A stretch of 64,000 bases of DNA from contig NZ_CP187926.1 in the NCBI RefSeq assembly GCF_049933045.1, positions 3,968,001 through 4,032,000 on the forward strand. The letters are read 5' to 3'. Of this stretch, positions 8,344 through 16,815 are shown piece by piece. Origin of the DNA: Pseudocolwellia sp049933045 (GTDB lineage Bacteria > Pseudomonadota > Gammaproteobacteria > Enterobacterales > Alteromonadaceae). The notes beneath the pieces are model-generated. The model was given only the letters and a program-made list of their open reading frames with translations, ran no database searches and was not told the DNA's origin. Each line of letters begins with the position of its first letter. Position 1 is the first letter of the stretch. A program made the translations under genes and the position numbers.

Positions 8344-8982
8344 TTATGAAGCATTAATGCTTCGAATATTTAATTCTTTTATGCGTTCTAGTGTGCCTTC
8401 AGCACCTAACTTATTGAAGCTTGAGTTAATCTCTGCTTGTTTGCTATCAAGTAAGCTAATGCCTTCAACAACAATATCAAAAAACTGCCAAGTATCGTCG
8501 TTAGACTTAAGTAGTTTTACAACAGCTTTATTTGTTGCTGACTCACCGACTATTGTGACATTAACCATGGCAATCTTTCCACTTTTTGACAAAGATCCTT
8601 GGCCAATAGTTATTTTTTCATTGTTATATTTACTTAACATGTTGCTGTAAGTATTAATTAACTGTTTTGATAGCTCGATACTAAACGCTTCACGCAATTC
8701 TTCTGGCACTTTTTGCAGGTTTTTGTTCAATACTTTACTACTGAAAAATCTAATATTTACTTCAGGTAGAAGAGATTTATTTAACTCGTCTCTAATATTA
8801 CCTTTAGTAAATTGGTTGGCTGTTTTCAAATTTGTTAGAGAAGACTCTATTTGTTCAAATACTTGTTTAACCTTAGTTTCTGCATCATCTGCGGAAGCCA
8901 TAGCCATATTAGCTATGAGTAAGCTTAATGCAATAAACAGAACAACAAAGATGTCGACATTTCTTTTAGATGATTTTTTCAT
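8344..8982 (-). CDS. MlaC/Ttg2D-family periplasmic phospholipid-binding protein
   Basis: A 212-residue protein with an N-terminal signal (lysine-rich start, hydrophobic stretch about residues 10-28, possible cleavage after MAMASA). The remainder fits the MlaC fold: FTKGNIRDELNKSLLPEVNI, then an amphipathic helix set and beta-strands (VNVTIVGESATNKAVVKLL, DDTWQFFDIVVEGISLL). MlaC carries phospholipids across the periplasm between the outer-membrane MlaA complex and the inner-membrane MlaFEDB ABC transporter. None of those partners is nearby, so this is an orphan copy, co-transcribed with an MscS channel. Whether it works with a distant Mla system cannot be decided here. Confidence 0.85.
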   Translation of the reverse strand: MKKSSKRNVDIFVVLFIALSLLIANMAMASADDAETKVKQVFEQIESSLTNLKTANQFTKGNIRDELNKSLLPEVNIRFFSSKVLNKNLQKVPEELREAFSIELSKQLINTYSNMLSKYNNEKITIGQGSLSKSGKIAMVNVTIVGESATNKAVVKLLKSNDDTWQFFDIVVEGISLLDSKQAEINSSFNKLGAEGTLERIKELNIRSINAS

Positions 8983-9460
8983 TTTACTTTATTCAATAGG
9001 GTAGAAAAACTAAGGTGATTGTATGCTTAGTATAGAAACAAGCAAGCGTAATAAATTTCTTAATGCCATCAAAAAAAGTGATTAACTCTGCTTATTACAA
9101 AAGCTTAAGTTAAAACAGCCATGCGTGAAACTAGGATATGTGATTTCACCTTTAATGTAGATACAACAATAGTAACCTAATGTGAATGATGATTAAGTGT
9201 GTGACTTTTTTTTGTTATTTTAAATCAATAAGTTAATTGTTTTTATTAGATGGTTTAGATGAGAGGCGCTAACTAAGGCGTTAACAAAAATAGTAAACTT
9301 GTGAGGACTTCACCTGATATAATCTTTCCTATGGTATTGTGTGCCTGTTTGCTGGCTAAAGGTTATCGTTATCCTTTAAAACCTCTTCAAGTTGGCTACC
9401 AATCTTTTTAGAAAGTCACATTATTAATCCTCTTAAAAAACATGAGAACAAGGTCGTTAA
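8983..9460. other. Intergenic region without a recognisable gene
   Basis: The 478 bp between the divergent mlaC-like and mscS copy 4 genes hold no open frame with a credible start and no tRNA-like structure that I can see. It is AT-rich and should contain the two promoters. No clear -35/-10 pair stands out. The mscS copy 4 start lacks a strong Shine-Dalgarno. Confidence 0.6.
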
Positions 9461-10711
9461 ATGATTGAAGTAATAAATAATTGGTTAATTGAACAAAATG
9501 TAGGTGCAGCCTATCTTCCTTATGCGAGATCTTGGGTTGGTGCAGCACTTATCTTTATTTTATGTGGCATAAGTTATTATCTTTCTAAGCATCAGTTGCT
9601 TGTCATAATTAAAAAGATTATTTCTCACTCAAAAAATACGTGGGATGATTTACTGCTTGAATACAGAGTATTTAATCGAGTTGCCCTATTAACGCCTTTT
9701 CTCTTTCTCTGGTTTTTAACGCCTCATCTTGTTGATGCTGAAAGTGTACTTGGGCATTTCTTCTTAACCTTCGCCAAAATAGCGATTAGCTTTCAGGTTG
9801 CACGTTGTATAGGCGCGTTACTAAACGTTATTAAAAGCTCTTATAAGCGTACAGCAACTGAAAAATATTTACCGCTAAACTCTTCAATTCAAGTGATCAA
9901 ACTGATTGTTTATATTGTCGCGTCTATTTTATCTATTTCGTATGTTTTAGGTAAATCTCCGTTTTATTTATTAAGTGGTTTAGGTGCATTAACTGCTGTG
10001 CTTTTATTGGTATTTCAAGACACCATCAAAGGTTTAGTTGCCAGTATTCAAATATCAGCTAATAAAATGGTGGCACCAGGAGACTGGATTGAATTACCTA
10101 CTTATGGCGCAGATGGCGACGTTTTAGAAATTGGTTTAAATACGGTAAAAGTTAAGAATTTTGATAACACTATTACCACCGTACCAACTTATGCATTAAT
10201 TAGTGGTTCATTTAGAAACTGGCGTGGCATGATGCAGTCGGGCGGTCGACGTATTAAACGTTCTATTATTATCGATATTGGCAGTGTTAAATTTTATCAA
10301 CAAGATGAACTGGAAACGTTATCAAAGATTAAATTACTGACGCAGTATTTAGCGAATAAAACGGCAGAAATTAATCAAGACCGAAATGCATTAGGCTTAG
10401 CGCCTGATGATTTAGGTAATAGTAGACAATTAACGAATATTGGTACCTTTAGAGCTTACATAGCAGCTTATTTAGCTCAACATCCTAAGGTGCATTCTGA
10501 GATGACTTGCATGGTAAGACAATTAGCCTCTACCGAGTCAGGCATTCCATTAGAGCTTTACTGTTTTAGTAATGATCAAAACTGGGTGAATTATGAAAGT
10601 ATTCAAGCCGATATATTTGATCATATATTCGCGATGGCACCATTGTTTGGTTTACGTATTTTCCAACATCCTACTGGGAATGATTGGCGTAAAATGAATG
10701 CTGAAAATTAG
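9461..10711 (+). CDS. YbdG-like MscS-family channel (copy 4)
   Basis: A 416-residue protein, close in length to E. coli YbdG (MscM, 415 residues). It has five hydrophobic segments: about residues 25-45, 70-90, 98-120, 145-165 and 170-195. The pore region reads GLGALTAVLLLVFQDTIKGL, and the beta-domain contains MVAPGDWIELPTYGADGDVL. An inserted ~50-residue loop in the cytoplasmic domain and the C-terminal pattern GIPLELYCFSNDQNWVNYE are characteristic of the YbdG subfamily. YbdG gives a low-conductance response to mild osmotic downshift. It is monocistronic with a strong terminator at 10726-10771. Confidence 0.9.
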   Translation: MIEVINNWLIEQNVGAAYLPYARSWVGAALIFILCGISYYLSKHQLLVIIKKIISHSKNTWDDLLLEYRVFNRVALLTPFLFLWFLTPHLVDAESVLGHFFLTFAKIAISFQVARCIGALLNVIKSSYKRTATEKYLPLNSSIQVIKLIVYIVASILSISYVLGKSPFYLLSGLGALTAVLLLVFQDTIKGLVASIQISANKMVAPGDWIELPTYGADGDVLEIGLNTVKVKNFDNTITTVPTYALISGSFRNWRGMMQSGGRRIKRSIIIDIGSVKFYQQDELETLSKIKLLTQYLANKTAEINQDRNALGLAPDDLGNSRQLTNIGTFRAYIAAYLAQHPKVHSEMTCMVRQLASTESGIPLELYCFSNDQNWVNYESIQADIFDHIFAMAPLFGLRIFQHPTGNDWRKMNAEN

Positions 10712-10725
10712 AAATTGAGTTTGAT

Positions 10726-10771
10726 AAGTTACTTATTTCATCAATACATAGATTAAATAAGTAACTTTTTT
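10726..10771 (+). terminator. Rho-independent terminator after ybdG-like gene
   Basis: A 13-bp perfect stem, AAGTTACTTATTT (10726-10738) with AAATAAGTAACTT (10755-10767), is followed by a T-run. The AT-rich stem also has A-residues on its other side, so it may serve the convergent tesB gene. Confidence 0.8.
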
Positions 10772-10797
10772 ATGATGATACGATTTTATGTTCAATC

Positions 10798-11655
10798 TTA
10801 ACGCTGGCGTATAAGACCTTCCTGCATTGTTGATGCAACCAACTCACCTTTCTGATTAAATATTTGGCCTTTCACTAAACCTCTACCGCCACAGGCACTT
10901 GGGCTGTCAGTAGAATAGAGTAACCATTCGTCAACTCTAAATGGACGATGAAACCACATAGCATGATCGATTGATGCCATTTGAAAGTCTGGGGTCCAAT
11001 AGCTTGCACCATGTGGCATTAAAGACGTAGTTAAAAACTGAAAATCAGAACAATACGCTAGCATACATGAATGGATATGCGGATCGTCAGGTAAAGAGCC
11101 ATTCGCTTTTATCCACATTTGGTGAAGTGCTGGCGACTTTTCTGGGTGTACCCAATTATATTTTTGTACAGGTCTAAGCTCTACGGGTCTTTCTGCAAGA
11201 AACTTTCCTCTAACACTTTCTGGAATATATTCTTGATGATCAAAAATAAAGTCATTATATGAAGGAAGATTATCAGGAGCTGGTACATCAGGCATAATAT
11301 CTTGATGTTCAAATCCCGACTCAGCTACTTGAAAAGAAGCGGTCATATAAAATATGGCTTTACCATTTTGAATGGCTTTTACACGTCGTGTATTAAAGCT
11401 TTTGCCATCTCTGAGAATTTCGACTTCATAAACAACAGGCTTGTTAGAGTCGCCAGCGCGTAAAAAGTACGAATGCAAAGAGTGAATATTACGATCAGGT
11501 TCAACTGTTTCAATGGCTGCTGATACGGCTTGCCCCATCACTTGACCGCCAAATAAGGCTTTAAATCCAATGTCTTGTGATTGTCCTCTATAAATCCCAT
11601 CTTCAATTTTTTCTAACTGTAAAAGAGAGACTAACTCCGTTAATACTTGGCCCAT
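10798..11655 (-). CDS. tesB: Acyl-CoA thioesterase II
   Basis: A 285-residue double-hotdog thioesterase, the same size as E. coli TesB (286). It hydrolyses medium- and long-chain acyl-CoA to free acid and CoA in the cytoplasm. Family landmarks are FGGQVMGQAVSAAIETV near residue 34, LRAGDSNKPVVYEVE, SIDHAMWFHRPFRVDEWLLY with the catalytic Asp, SPSACGGRGLVKGQIF, and the closing VASTMQEGLIRQR with the catalytic Gln. It is a single gene convergent with the ybdG-like channel. Confidence 0.94.
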   Translation of the reverse strand: MGQVLTELVSLLQLEKIEDGIYRGQSQDIGFKALFGGQVMGQAVSAAIETVEPDRNIHSLHSYFLRAGDSNKPVVYEVEILRDGKSFNTRRVKAIQNGKAIFYMTASFQVAESGFEHQDIMPDVPAPDNLPSYNDFIFDHQEYIPESVRGKFLAERPVELRPVQKYNWVHPEKSPALHQMWIKANGSLPDDPHIHSCMLAYCSDFQFLTTSLMPHGASYWTPDFQMASIDHAMWFHRPFRVDEWLLYSTDSPSACGGRGLVKGQIFNQKGELVASTMQEGLIRQR

Positions 11656-11888
11656 AAATACAAATCCGCAGATAAAGAATAGGTTAATTATAACGAGTGT
11701 TATTAGAATTTATATGTAATTTTTTGCTTATTGTTTAAAGAGTTAATGATTGAATGTTAATCAATTGTTAAATATAGGTAAAGTAGTTGTTAGCTTAAAA
11801 TTTAAACAGTTGCATATGTAATTAATGTCGCGTACCGTTACAAATATAAACAAACTTTTCTTGTTTTTATCGTATTAAGAGGTAGATC

Positions 11889-12140
11889 ATGCAAGCGATT
11901 ATGGAGAGGGAGGCGTTATTGGAAAGGAGAGTAAGTGCTGAAGAGCAGTCCAGTTTATGGGATAAACTTTCTCTTGCGCAAAAATTTGCAGCAAGCAGTT
12001 TAACTCAATTTGGATATGATCTCGCTTATATCAGAGAGCAACAAGGTGGCAGTACAGCCGTTTTATTATGTGACAATAATGCAGCCACAATTTCATCAGA
12101 TGGTGAAATAAACACAGCTCCTTCTATTCAGTTACGTTAA
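11889..12140 (+). CDS. Small conserved-looking hypothetical protein, 83 residues
   Basis: I do not recognise the family. It is charged at the N-terminus (residues 1-25, likely helical) with a central SLAQKFAASSLTQFGYDLAYIR segment that looks like the conserved core, then a polar, probably disordered tail. There is no signal peptide or membrane segment. It is a credible gene because of a strong AAGAGG Shine-Dalgarno seven bases before the ATG and a strong terminator directly after the stop, which makes it a compact monocistronic unit. Confidence 0.7.
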   Translation: MQAIMEREALLERRVSAEEQSSLWDKLSLAQKFAASSLTQFGYDLAYIREQQGGSTAVLLCDNNAATISSDGEINTAPSIQLR

Positions 12141-12158
12141 GTTTAGATAAAATTTTTT

Positions 12159-12194
12159 AAAACGAGTTACTTGAAAAAGTAACTCGTTTTTTTT
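12159..12194 (+). terminator. Rho-independent terminator of the 83-residue gene
   Basis: A 14-bp stem, AAAACGAGTTACTT with AAGTAACTCGTTTT around a GAAA tetraloop, is followed by an 8-T run; it starts 18 bases after the stop codon. One of the best terminators in the window. Confidence 0.92.
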
Positions 12195-12576
12195 CGTTCA
12201 AAATTTCTCATTACACTGTATTATAGATTTGCATTAGATTTTTAATCATTCAATAGCGTCACTCTCATATGATCTATTCTGTATTATCGCAGGAAAGGCT
12301 AATATGAAAGACAGCATGCATAATCCCAATACGGGATGATAGAACTCTCAATTTATGGCGTTAATATAAGTTGAATAAACTCTGTCGACACTTATTCGTT
12401 TTAAAAGCAAAAGAAGCACCGCATATGTGCCGAGGCTATGAGTTTAAGAAAAGTTATGATCACATTGTTGCAAATTAGTCATTGAGGCTTGCAAACGGTA
12501 GTCGTGATTTTTCTATTTAATACACCAGAAATATATTCTAAATATTATTATTTTATAAGTAATTTAAAGGTGTGGT
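12195..12576. other. Long untranslated region upstream of a GGDEF gene
   Basis: This 382-bp stretch contains no credible gene. A small hairpin ATCCC/GGGAT lies near 12326-12340, and an 11-codon frame preceded by AGGAAAGG begins near 12304. I compared it by eye with the c-di-GMP-I riboswitch consensus because a diguanylate cyclase follows, and did not find the conserved core. Its length and position leave room for 5' regulation of the cyclase. Confidence 0.4.
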
Positions 12577-13548
12577 ATGAAATATCAAGATTCCATCAAG
12601 CAGGCGGATGAATTACTGTCACTCGCGGTGAATCAATTAAGATTATGGCATTTAGCCGCGAGCCCAATTAACTACGCTGTTAGTTATGAATTTGTCTCAC
12701 AAGCTAATCAAGCGCTAGTTAGCGCCATCAAATATCAACTTTCCACAGGCAAAAAACTCGATAACTTCTATATTGAAGCTGTATACCAACAGTTCATCTT
12801 AGGGCAGAGTAAATTTCGAGATGATATTGTTGATGATCTTGATGAACTACTTACCTCCATTCAATCAAATAGCGAACAATCAATACGTTCTGTCGATGGT
12901 TTTATTTCCGAATTAGATACTAATTTACATGATTTAAAATCAGGTGAAAAAGATAAAGTCTCTCTCGCTAGTCGCAACCTCGTTAAAGCCACGCGAGATT
13001 TCAAAACACAACAACAGCAACTTGCTGAACAATTGCAAGAAGTACAAAAAAATAACGAACAACTTAAAGATGAACTTGATGACGTTAGAGATGAACTTTA
13101 TTTAGACTCTTTGACGGGTTTATATAATCGCAAAGCTATGTCTAAACATATTGAAGCATGGTTCAAAGAAGACCCTAATAAGTATGTTGCCGCTATTGTG
13201 ATTAATGTTGATCAATATACTCAAATCACTCAACGCTTCGGCTCACTTATTGGTGATGTTTTACTCTCGAAAATTGCCCAAAAAATTGAAAGTTATGTTG
13301 ATGGCAGTGGTTTACCTATTCGAACGGGTGGCGATGAATTTCTTATTTTATTACCTGAAGTCGATGAAGCTATTGCTAATGAAATTGGAGAGAAAATAAG
13401 AGAAGGTGTTGGTAAGTTGAGATTCGTTAGTAGTAGGTCGGGAATTCGATTACCAAAAATGACTATTTCATTAGGTGTTAATAATTTTAAAGTGTCGCAA
13501 AACGTAAATGCACTGATCAGTAAAACACGCCATTCAATTAGTACCTAG
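12577..13548 (+). CDS. Diguanylate cyclase with N-terminal helical sensor-like domain
   Basis: A 323-residue protein. Residues 1-100 form a helical domain without membrane segments, residues 115-175 are a coiled coil rich in Gln/Glu/Lys, and residues ~175-320 are a GGDEF domain beginning DSLTGLYNRKAM. The active-site signature RTGGDEF is intact at about residues 249-255, so synthesis of c-di-GMP from two GTP is expected. The C-terminus stops at SKTRHSIST, just where other GGDEF domains carry the ADxALYxAK helix and GRNR motif, so the last helix is shortened or divergent. The stop overlaps the end of the convergent DUF523 gene by 4 bp. Start chosen at ATG with AAAGGTG before it. Confidence 0.9.
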   Translation: MKYQDSIKQADELLSLAVNQLRLWHLAASPINYAVSYEFVSQANQALVSAIKYQLSTGKKLDNFYIEAVYQQFILGQSKFRDDIVDDLDELLTSIQSNSEQSIRSVDGFISELDTNLHDLKSGEKDKVSLASRNLVKATRDFKTQQQQLAEQLQEVQKNNEQLKDELDDVRDELYLDSLTGLYNRKAMSKHIEAWFKEDPNKYVAAIVINVDQYTQITQRFGSLIGDVLLSKIAQKIESYVDGSGLPIRTGGDEFLILLPEVDEAIANEIGEKIREGVGKLRFVSSRSGIRLPKMTISLGVNNFKVSQNVNALISKTRHSIST

Positions 13549-14018
13549 CTAGCGATTTGCGCGATAAGATCTGCAATGTTTTTTTCAGAAAACACTTTAA
13601 TATTATGCTGCGTTAGAAGTTTGGCAGTGACGCCTTGTCCATCAATTTTGGTATTAGAAAATGTGCCGTCATAAATAGTATGGCTTCCGCAAGAAGGACT
13701 CGATTCTTTAAGTAAGGCATATTTAATATTATGCTTTAAACATAAATCTAATGCTTTTAATGCCCCACGCTGAAAGCTATCGGTAACGTCTACATTATTC
13801 ACCGTAATTATCTGTTGGTTTTCTTGCTGTATTTCTGCGGGATCTCTCGGTACAGGAAGTCCACCTAAACATTCAGGGCACCCACTCAGTAAGCGTTTTT
13901 CTTGTTTCCACTTCTCGATAGTTTCAGCAAACCGAGCGTGGCTTAACAAGCTTTGATGACCGCCATCATATCTTACATTTTCACCCATAAAGCAGGCACT
14001 AATAAATATTCTGTCCAT
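13545..14018 (-). CDS. DUF523 family protein
   Basis: A 157-residue cytoplasmic protein with the DUF523 pattern: ISACFMGENVRYDGGHQ at the start, CPECLGGLPVPRDPAEIQ in the middle, and LLKESSPSCGSHTIYDGTF with a conserved SPSCG cysteine. Function unknown; the conserved cysteines suggest metal or Fe-S binding or thiol chemistry (inference). It lies 2 nt downstream of a DUF3630-like gene on the same strand, so they are co-transcribed, and its 3' end overlaps the convergent GGDEF gene by 4 bp. Confidence 0.88.
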   Translation of the reverse strand: MDRIFISACFMGENVRYDGGHQSLLSHARFAETIEKWKQEKRLLSGCPECLGGLPVPRDPAEIQQENQQIITVNNVDVTDSFQRGALKALDLCLKHNIKYALLKESSPSCGSHTIYDGTFSNTKIDGQGVTAKLLTQHNIKVFSEKNIADLIAQIAS

Positions 14019-14020
14019 CG

Positions 14021-14329
14021 TTATGACACTTCTAAATGTTGTTTTATTGTGGTTAATAAAGAGAGATTTGGAGTTGTTTCGTTTTCAATCCAACATGACT
14101 GGCTATAACATTCAAAATTCATCATAAAATATTCTTGTTGCCATTCAAAGCGACAATTTTCTCGATCCGCCCCGGAAATCGTTTCAAGTATATTGTGATC
14201 TTTTAGTGCACTTAGAACATCAGCGGTAAGCTGAGAAACATCTTCTTGATACCAAATTTCATGAAAGATTATTTGTAAGCTGTTTTCGTTAATAAGCGTT
14301 AATGATGCAATTTTGCTTTGTTCAAGCAT
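14021..14329 (-). CDS. DUF3630-like small hypothetical protein
   Basis: A 102-residue acidic soluble protein with aromatic-rich strands (FEWQQEYFMMNFECYSQSCW, residues about 61-80). It resembles the DUF3630 family of Alteromonadales and Shewanella, by recollection rather than search. It is translated immediately upstream of the DUF523 gene, with 2 nt between them. No function can be proposed. The GGAGTG stretch before the ATG is a good ribosome-binding site. Confidence 0.65.
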   Translation of the reverse strand: MLEQSKIASLTLINENSLQIIFHEIWYQEDVSQLTADVLSALKDHNILETISGADRENCRFEWQQEYFMMNFECYSQSCWIENETTPNLSLLTTIKQHLEVS

Positions 14330-14507
14330 AGGAGTGAGTCACTTTGGGTTTTAAATTATTTGTATTATTTTATACGGCAACGCACGTTTAATACAGGTTA
14401 CTTTAATAAAGAGATTGAAAAAAACTTGACCTAATCGATATATTTTTTTCGCAAATCCATGTAATCTAGCAGCAATATCAATAATTATACGTTTAGAGAG
14501 ATAATAT

Positions 14508-14807
14508 ATGAAAAAATTGACTATGGCTGTTGCATTAACAGCATTAATTGCTTCTCCTGTATTTGCTGGTGATATTGCTGCTGGTAAAGCTAAAACTGCA
14601 GTTTGTGCTGCTTGTCACGGTGCTATGGGTGTTTCGGCAATTCCAATGTACCCTAACCTAGCTGGACAAAAAGAAGCTTACCTTGCTAAGCAATTAAAAG
14701 ATTTTAAAGCGGGCAATCGTAAAGATCCTGTAATGGCTCCAATGGCTATGGGCTTATCTGATGCTGATATCGCTAACGTTGCGGCATATTACGCAAGCAT
14801 AAAATAA
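14508..14807 (+). CDS. Periplasmic monoheme cytochrome c (c553/c4-like)
   Basis: A 99-residue precursor with a signal peptide (residues 1-20, cleavage after VFA) and one heme-attachment motif CAACH at residues 33-37. A methionine-rich distal region (PVMAPMAMGL) provides the axial ligand, and the family ending LSDADIANVAAYYASIK is present. It matches one half of a cytochrome c4 or a small c5/c553, acting as a soluble electron shuttle to terminal oxidases. Monocistronic, with a strong terminator downstream and an AGAGAG ribosome-binding site. Confidence 0.92.
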   Translation: MKKLTMAVALTALIASPVFAGDIAAGKAKTAVCAACHGAMGVSAIPMYPNLAGQKEAYLAKQLKDFKAGNRKDPVMAPMAMGLSDADIANVAAYYASIK

Positions 14808-14834
14808 GCTTGAGTAACTAAAGATTAAATAATG

Positions 14835-14861
14835 AAAAAGCGCTATTTAGCGCTTTTTTTT
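14835..14861 (+). terminator. Rho-independent terminator after cytochrome c gene
   Basis: Stem AAAAGCGCTA with TAGCGCTTTT followed by T-residues, about 30 bases after the stop codon. The A-run on the left side means it can also serve the convergent recQ gene. Confidence 0.88.
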
Positions 14862-14891
14862 GATCTCAACCTTGTGCTCATTGCCGTAATA

Positions 14892-16706
14892 TCAACGAGA
14901 GTGTTGCTGGATCAGTTCTAAAAATGGCTGTCCATATCTCGCCAGTTTAGTATCACCAATTCCACTTATGGCTAACATATCTCTTGAGTTAAAAGGTTTC
15001 ACTTTTGCTAGCTCAGATAATGTCGCATCACTAAATACAATGAACGGTGCTATATCTTCTGCATCTGCGATTTCTTTTCTAAGGGTTCGTAGTTTGGCAA
15101 ATAACACTCGATCGTATGATTGATTAGGTTTATCTCTTTTCCAGTAACTGGCTTTTTGCAGCCTTGGTGATGCTAGCATTAAAGGCTCTTCTGCTTTTAA
15201 TACAGCTCGTGAAGCTTGTGTTAAACATAAAGTAGACTGTTGTGAAATATCTTGCTGTAAGTATCCTAAATGAATAAGTTGTCTAACAATAGAGAACCAA
15301 TACCCAGGTGTTTTTTCTTGTCCGATACCAAAAGTTGAAACTGTATCATGCTTTTTTTGCTTTATAGCGATGGTGTGCTCGCCTCTTAAAACATCAATAA
15401 CATGCTCAATATCGCCTTGTTGTTGAATACGATAAACACATGACAATACTTTTTGTGCTTCAATTGAAGCATCGAATAAGCTTGGTGGATCTAAACAAAT
15501 ATCACAGTTACCACAGCGCTTTTGGGTATATTCAGCAAAATAGTTTAGTACGACCTGTCTTCGACATGTTTGAGCGTCAAAGAAGCCAATCATGGCTTGA
15601 AAACGCTGCAGTTCTACATTTACCCTTTGTTCGTTTTCACCTTCACTAATACGCTTCTTGATGCGTTCTACATCTTTTAGGTCATATAAGAATAAAGCTT
15701 CAGCTTCTAAACCATCTCGCCCTGCTCGACCAATTTCTTGATAATAAGATTCTAAGGTTTTTGGTGGCTCAAAATGTATAACGTAACGGATGTTTGATTT
15801 ATTGATGCCTAAACCAAAAGCTATGGTTGCAATCACTACTTGAATATTATCTTTAGCAAACGAGTCTTGTACTGTGTTCCTGATTTCTACTTCCATACCA
15901 GCATGGTAGGCAGCGCAGTTAATACCTGAGCTACCGAGATATTTAGAAAGCTTTTCTACTTGCCAACGACTGTTACAGTAAATAATGCCGCACTCTTCAC
16001 GTCGTTTTTTTATATAACCAAGTAGTTGCTGCTCGCCGTTGTATTTTTCTGCCATAGTTAGGCGAATATTAGGGCGATCGAAGCTATCAAGATGAATGTA
16101 AGGATCGATTAAGTCTAACTGAGCAAGAATGTCTTTACGCGTGGTTACATCGGCTGTTGCTGTAAGTGCCATAACAGGAATGTTAGGGAAATTTTGTTTA
16201 ATACTATTGAGCTTAGTGTAAGCCGGTCTAAAATCGTGACCCCATTGAGAAATACAGTGAGCTTCATCAATAGCAAATAAACTGATGTTAAGTTGCATCA
16301 ATTCTTGAACAAAATAATAACTATTCAATCTTTCTGGCGCTATGTATAAAAGCTTAATCTCACCTCGATACAAAGACTGCATGGTTTGCGTTATGGTGGC
16401 TTGATCTAAGCTTGAATTGATATAAGCCGCTGAAATACCTTGTAGTGTAAGGCTATCAACTTGATCTTTCATTAAAGCAATAAGAGGTGATACAACTATG
16501 GTTACGCCGGGCAATAAAATAGCTGGCAGCTGATAGCACATTGATTTTCCGCCACCTGTAGGCATTAAAACAAGGCTGTCTCTTCCATTAAACAATTGTT
16601 TGATAATATCTTCTTGTCCTTGACGAAAAGATTCATAACCAAAATTATGTTTTAAGGTATCGAGTAATAGTGTTGTTGATATGCTTGGCTCAGCGCTGTT
16701 AATCAC
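14892..16706 (-). CDS. recQ: ATP-dependent DNA helicase RecQ
   Basis: A 604-residue 3'-5' DNA helicase of the RecF recombination pathway, full length (E. coli RecQ ~609). Walker A is LMPTGGGKSMCYQLPA near residue 46, the DEAH box is AIDEAHCISQWGHDFRP near residue 142, and motif VI is YYQEIGRAGRDGLEAEA near residue 318. The zinc-binding cysteines are CRRQ and CGNCDIC (about residues 373-396), followed by a winged helix and a C-terminal HRDC domain (KLRTLRKEIADAEDIAPFIV). It is 109 bp downstream of a response-regulator gene on the same strand and ends at the convergent cytochrome gene's terminator. Confidence 0.96.
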   Translation of the reverse strand: MINSAEPSISTTLLLDTLKHNFGYESFRQGQEDIIKQLFNGRDSLVLMPTGGGKSMCYQLPAILLPGVTIVVSPLIALMKDQVDSLTLQGISAAYINSSLDQATITQTMQSLYRGEIKLLYIAPERLNSYYFVQELMQLNISLFAIDEAHCISQWGHDFRPAYTKLNSIKQNFPNIPVMALTATADVTTRKDILAQLDLIDPYIHLDSFDRPNIRLTMAEKYNGEQQLLGYIKKRREECGIIYCNSRWQVEKLSKYLGSSGINCAAYHAGMEVEIRNTVQDSFAKDNIQVVIATIAFGLGINKSNIRYVIHFEPPKTLESYYQEIGRAGRDGLEAEALFLYDLKDVERIKKRISEGENEQRVNVELQRFQAMIGFFDAQTCRRQVVLNYFAEYTQKRCGNCDICLDPPSLFDASIEAQKVLSCVYRIQQQGDIEHVIDVLRGEHTIAIKQKKHDTVSTFGIGQEKTPGYWFSIVRQLIHLGYLQQDISQQSTLCLTQASRAVLKAEEPLMLASPRLQKASYWKRDKPNQSYDRVLFAKLRTLRKEIADAEDIAPFIVFSDATLSELAKVKPFNSRDMLAISGIGDTKLARYGQPFLELIQQHSR

Positions 16707-16815
16707 ATTTATCTTCAGTGTAATAATAAGGCCTGTATTTTAACGTAGCTGAAGCCAATGGGTGAGGTTTATTTTCCTTTAATCTAAAGCTTATTGAGAT
16801 AAAGGATGTTTTTTA

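Noticed and set aside
12304..12339. 11-codon frame with AGGAAAGG before ATG in the GGDEF leader
   Set aside because: Very short, no recognisable peptide, no coupled downstream start; could be chance.
12400..12576. Possible c-di-GMP riboswitch before the GGDEF gene
   Set aside because: By eye the conserved GEMM core and tetraloop-receptor arrangement are missing; only isolated matches such as GCAAACGGTAG.
14424..14445. FNR-like site or TTGACC -35 upstream of the cytochrome gene
   Set aside because: TTGAC-CTAA-TCGAT does not match the right FNR half ATCAA, and no -10 lies at 16-18 bp.
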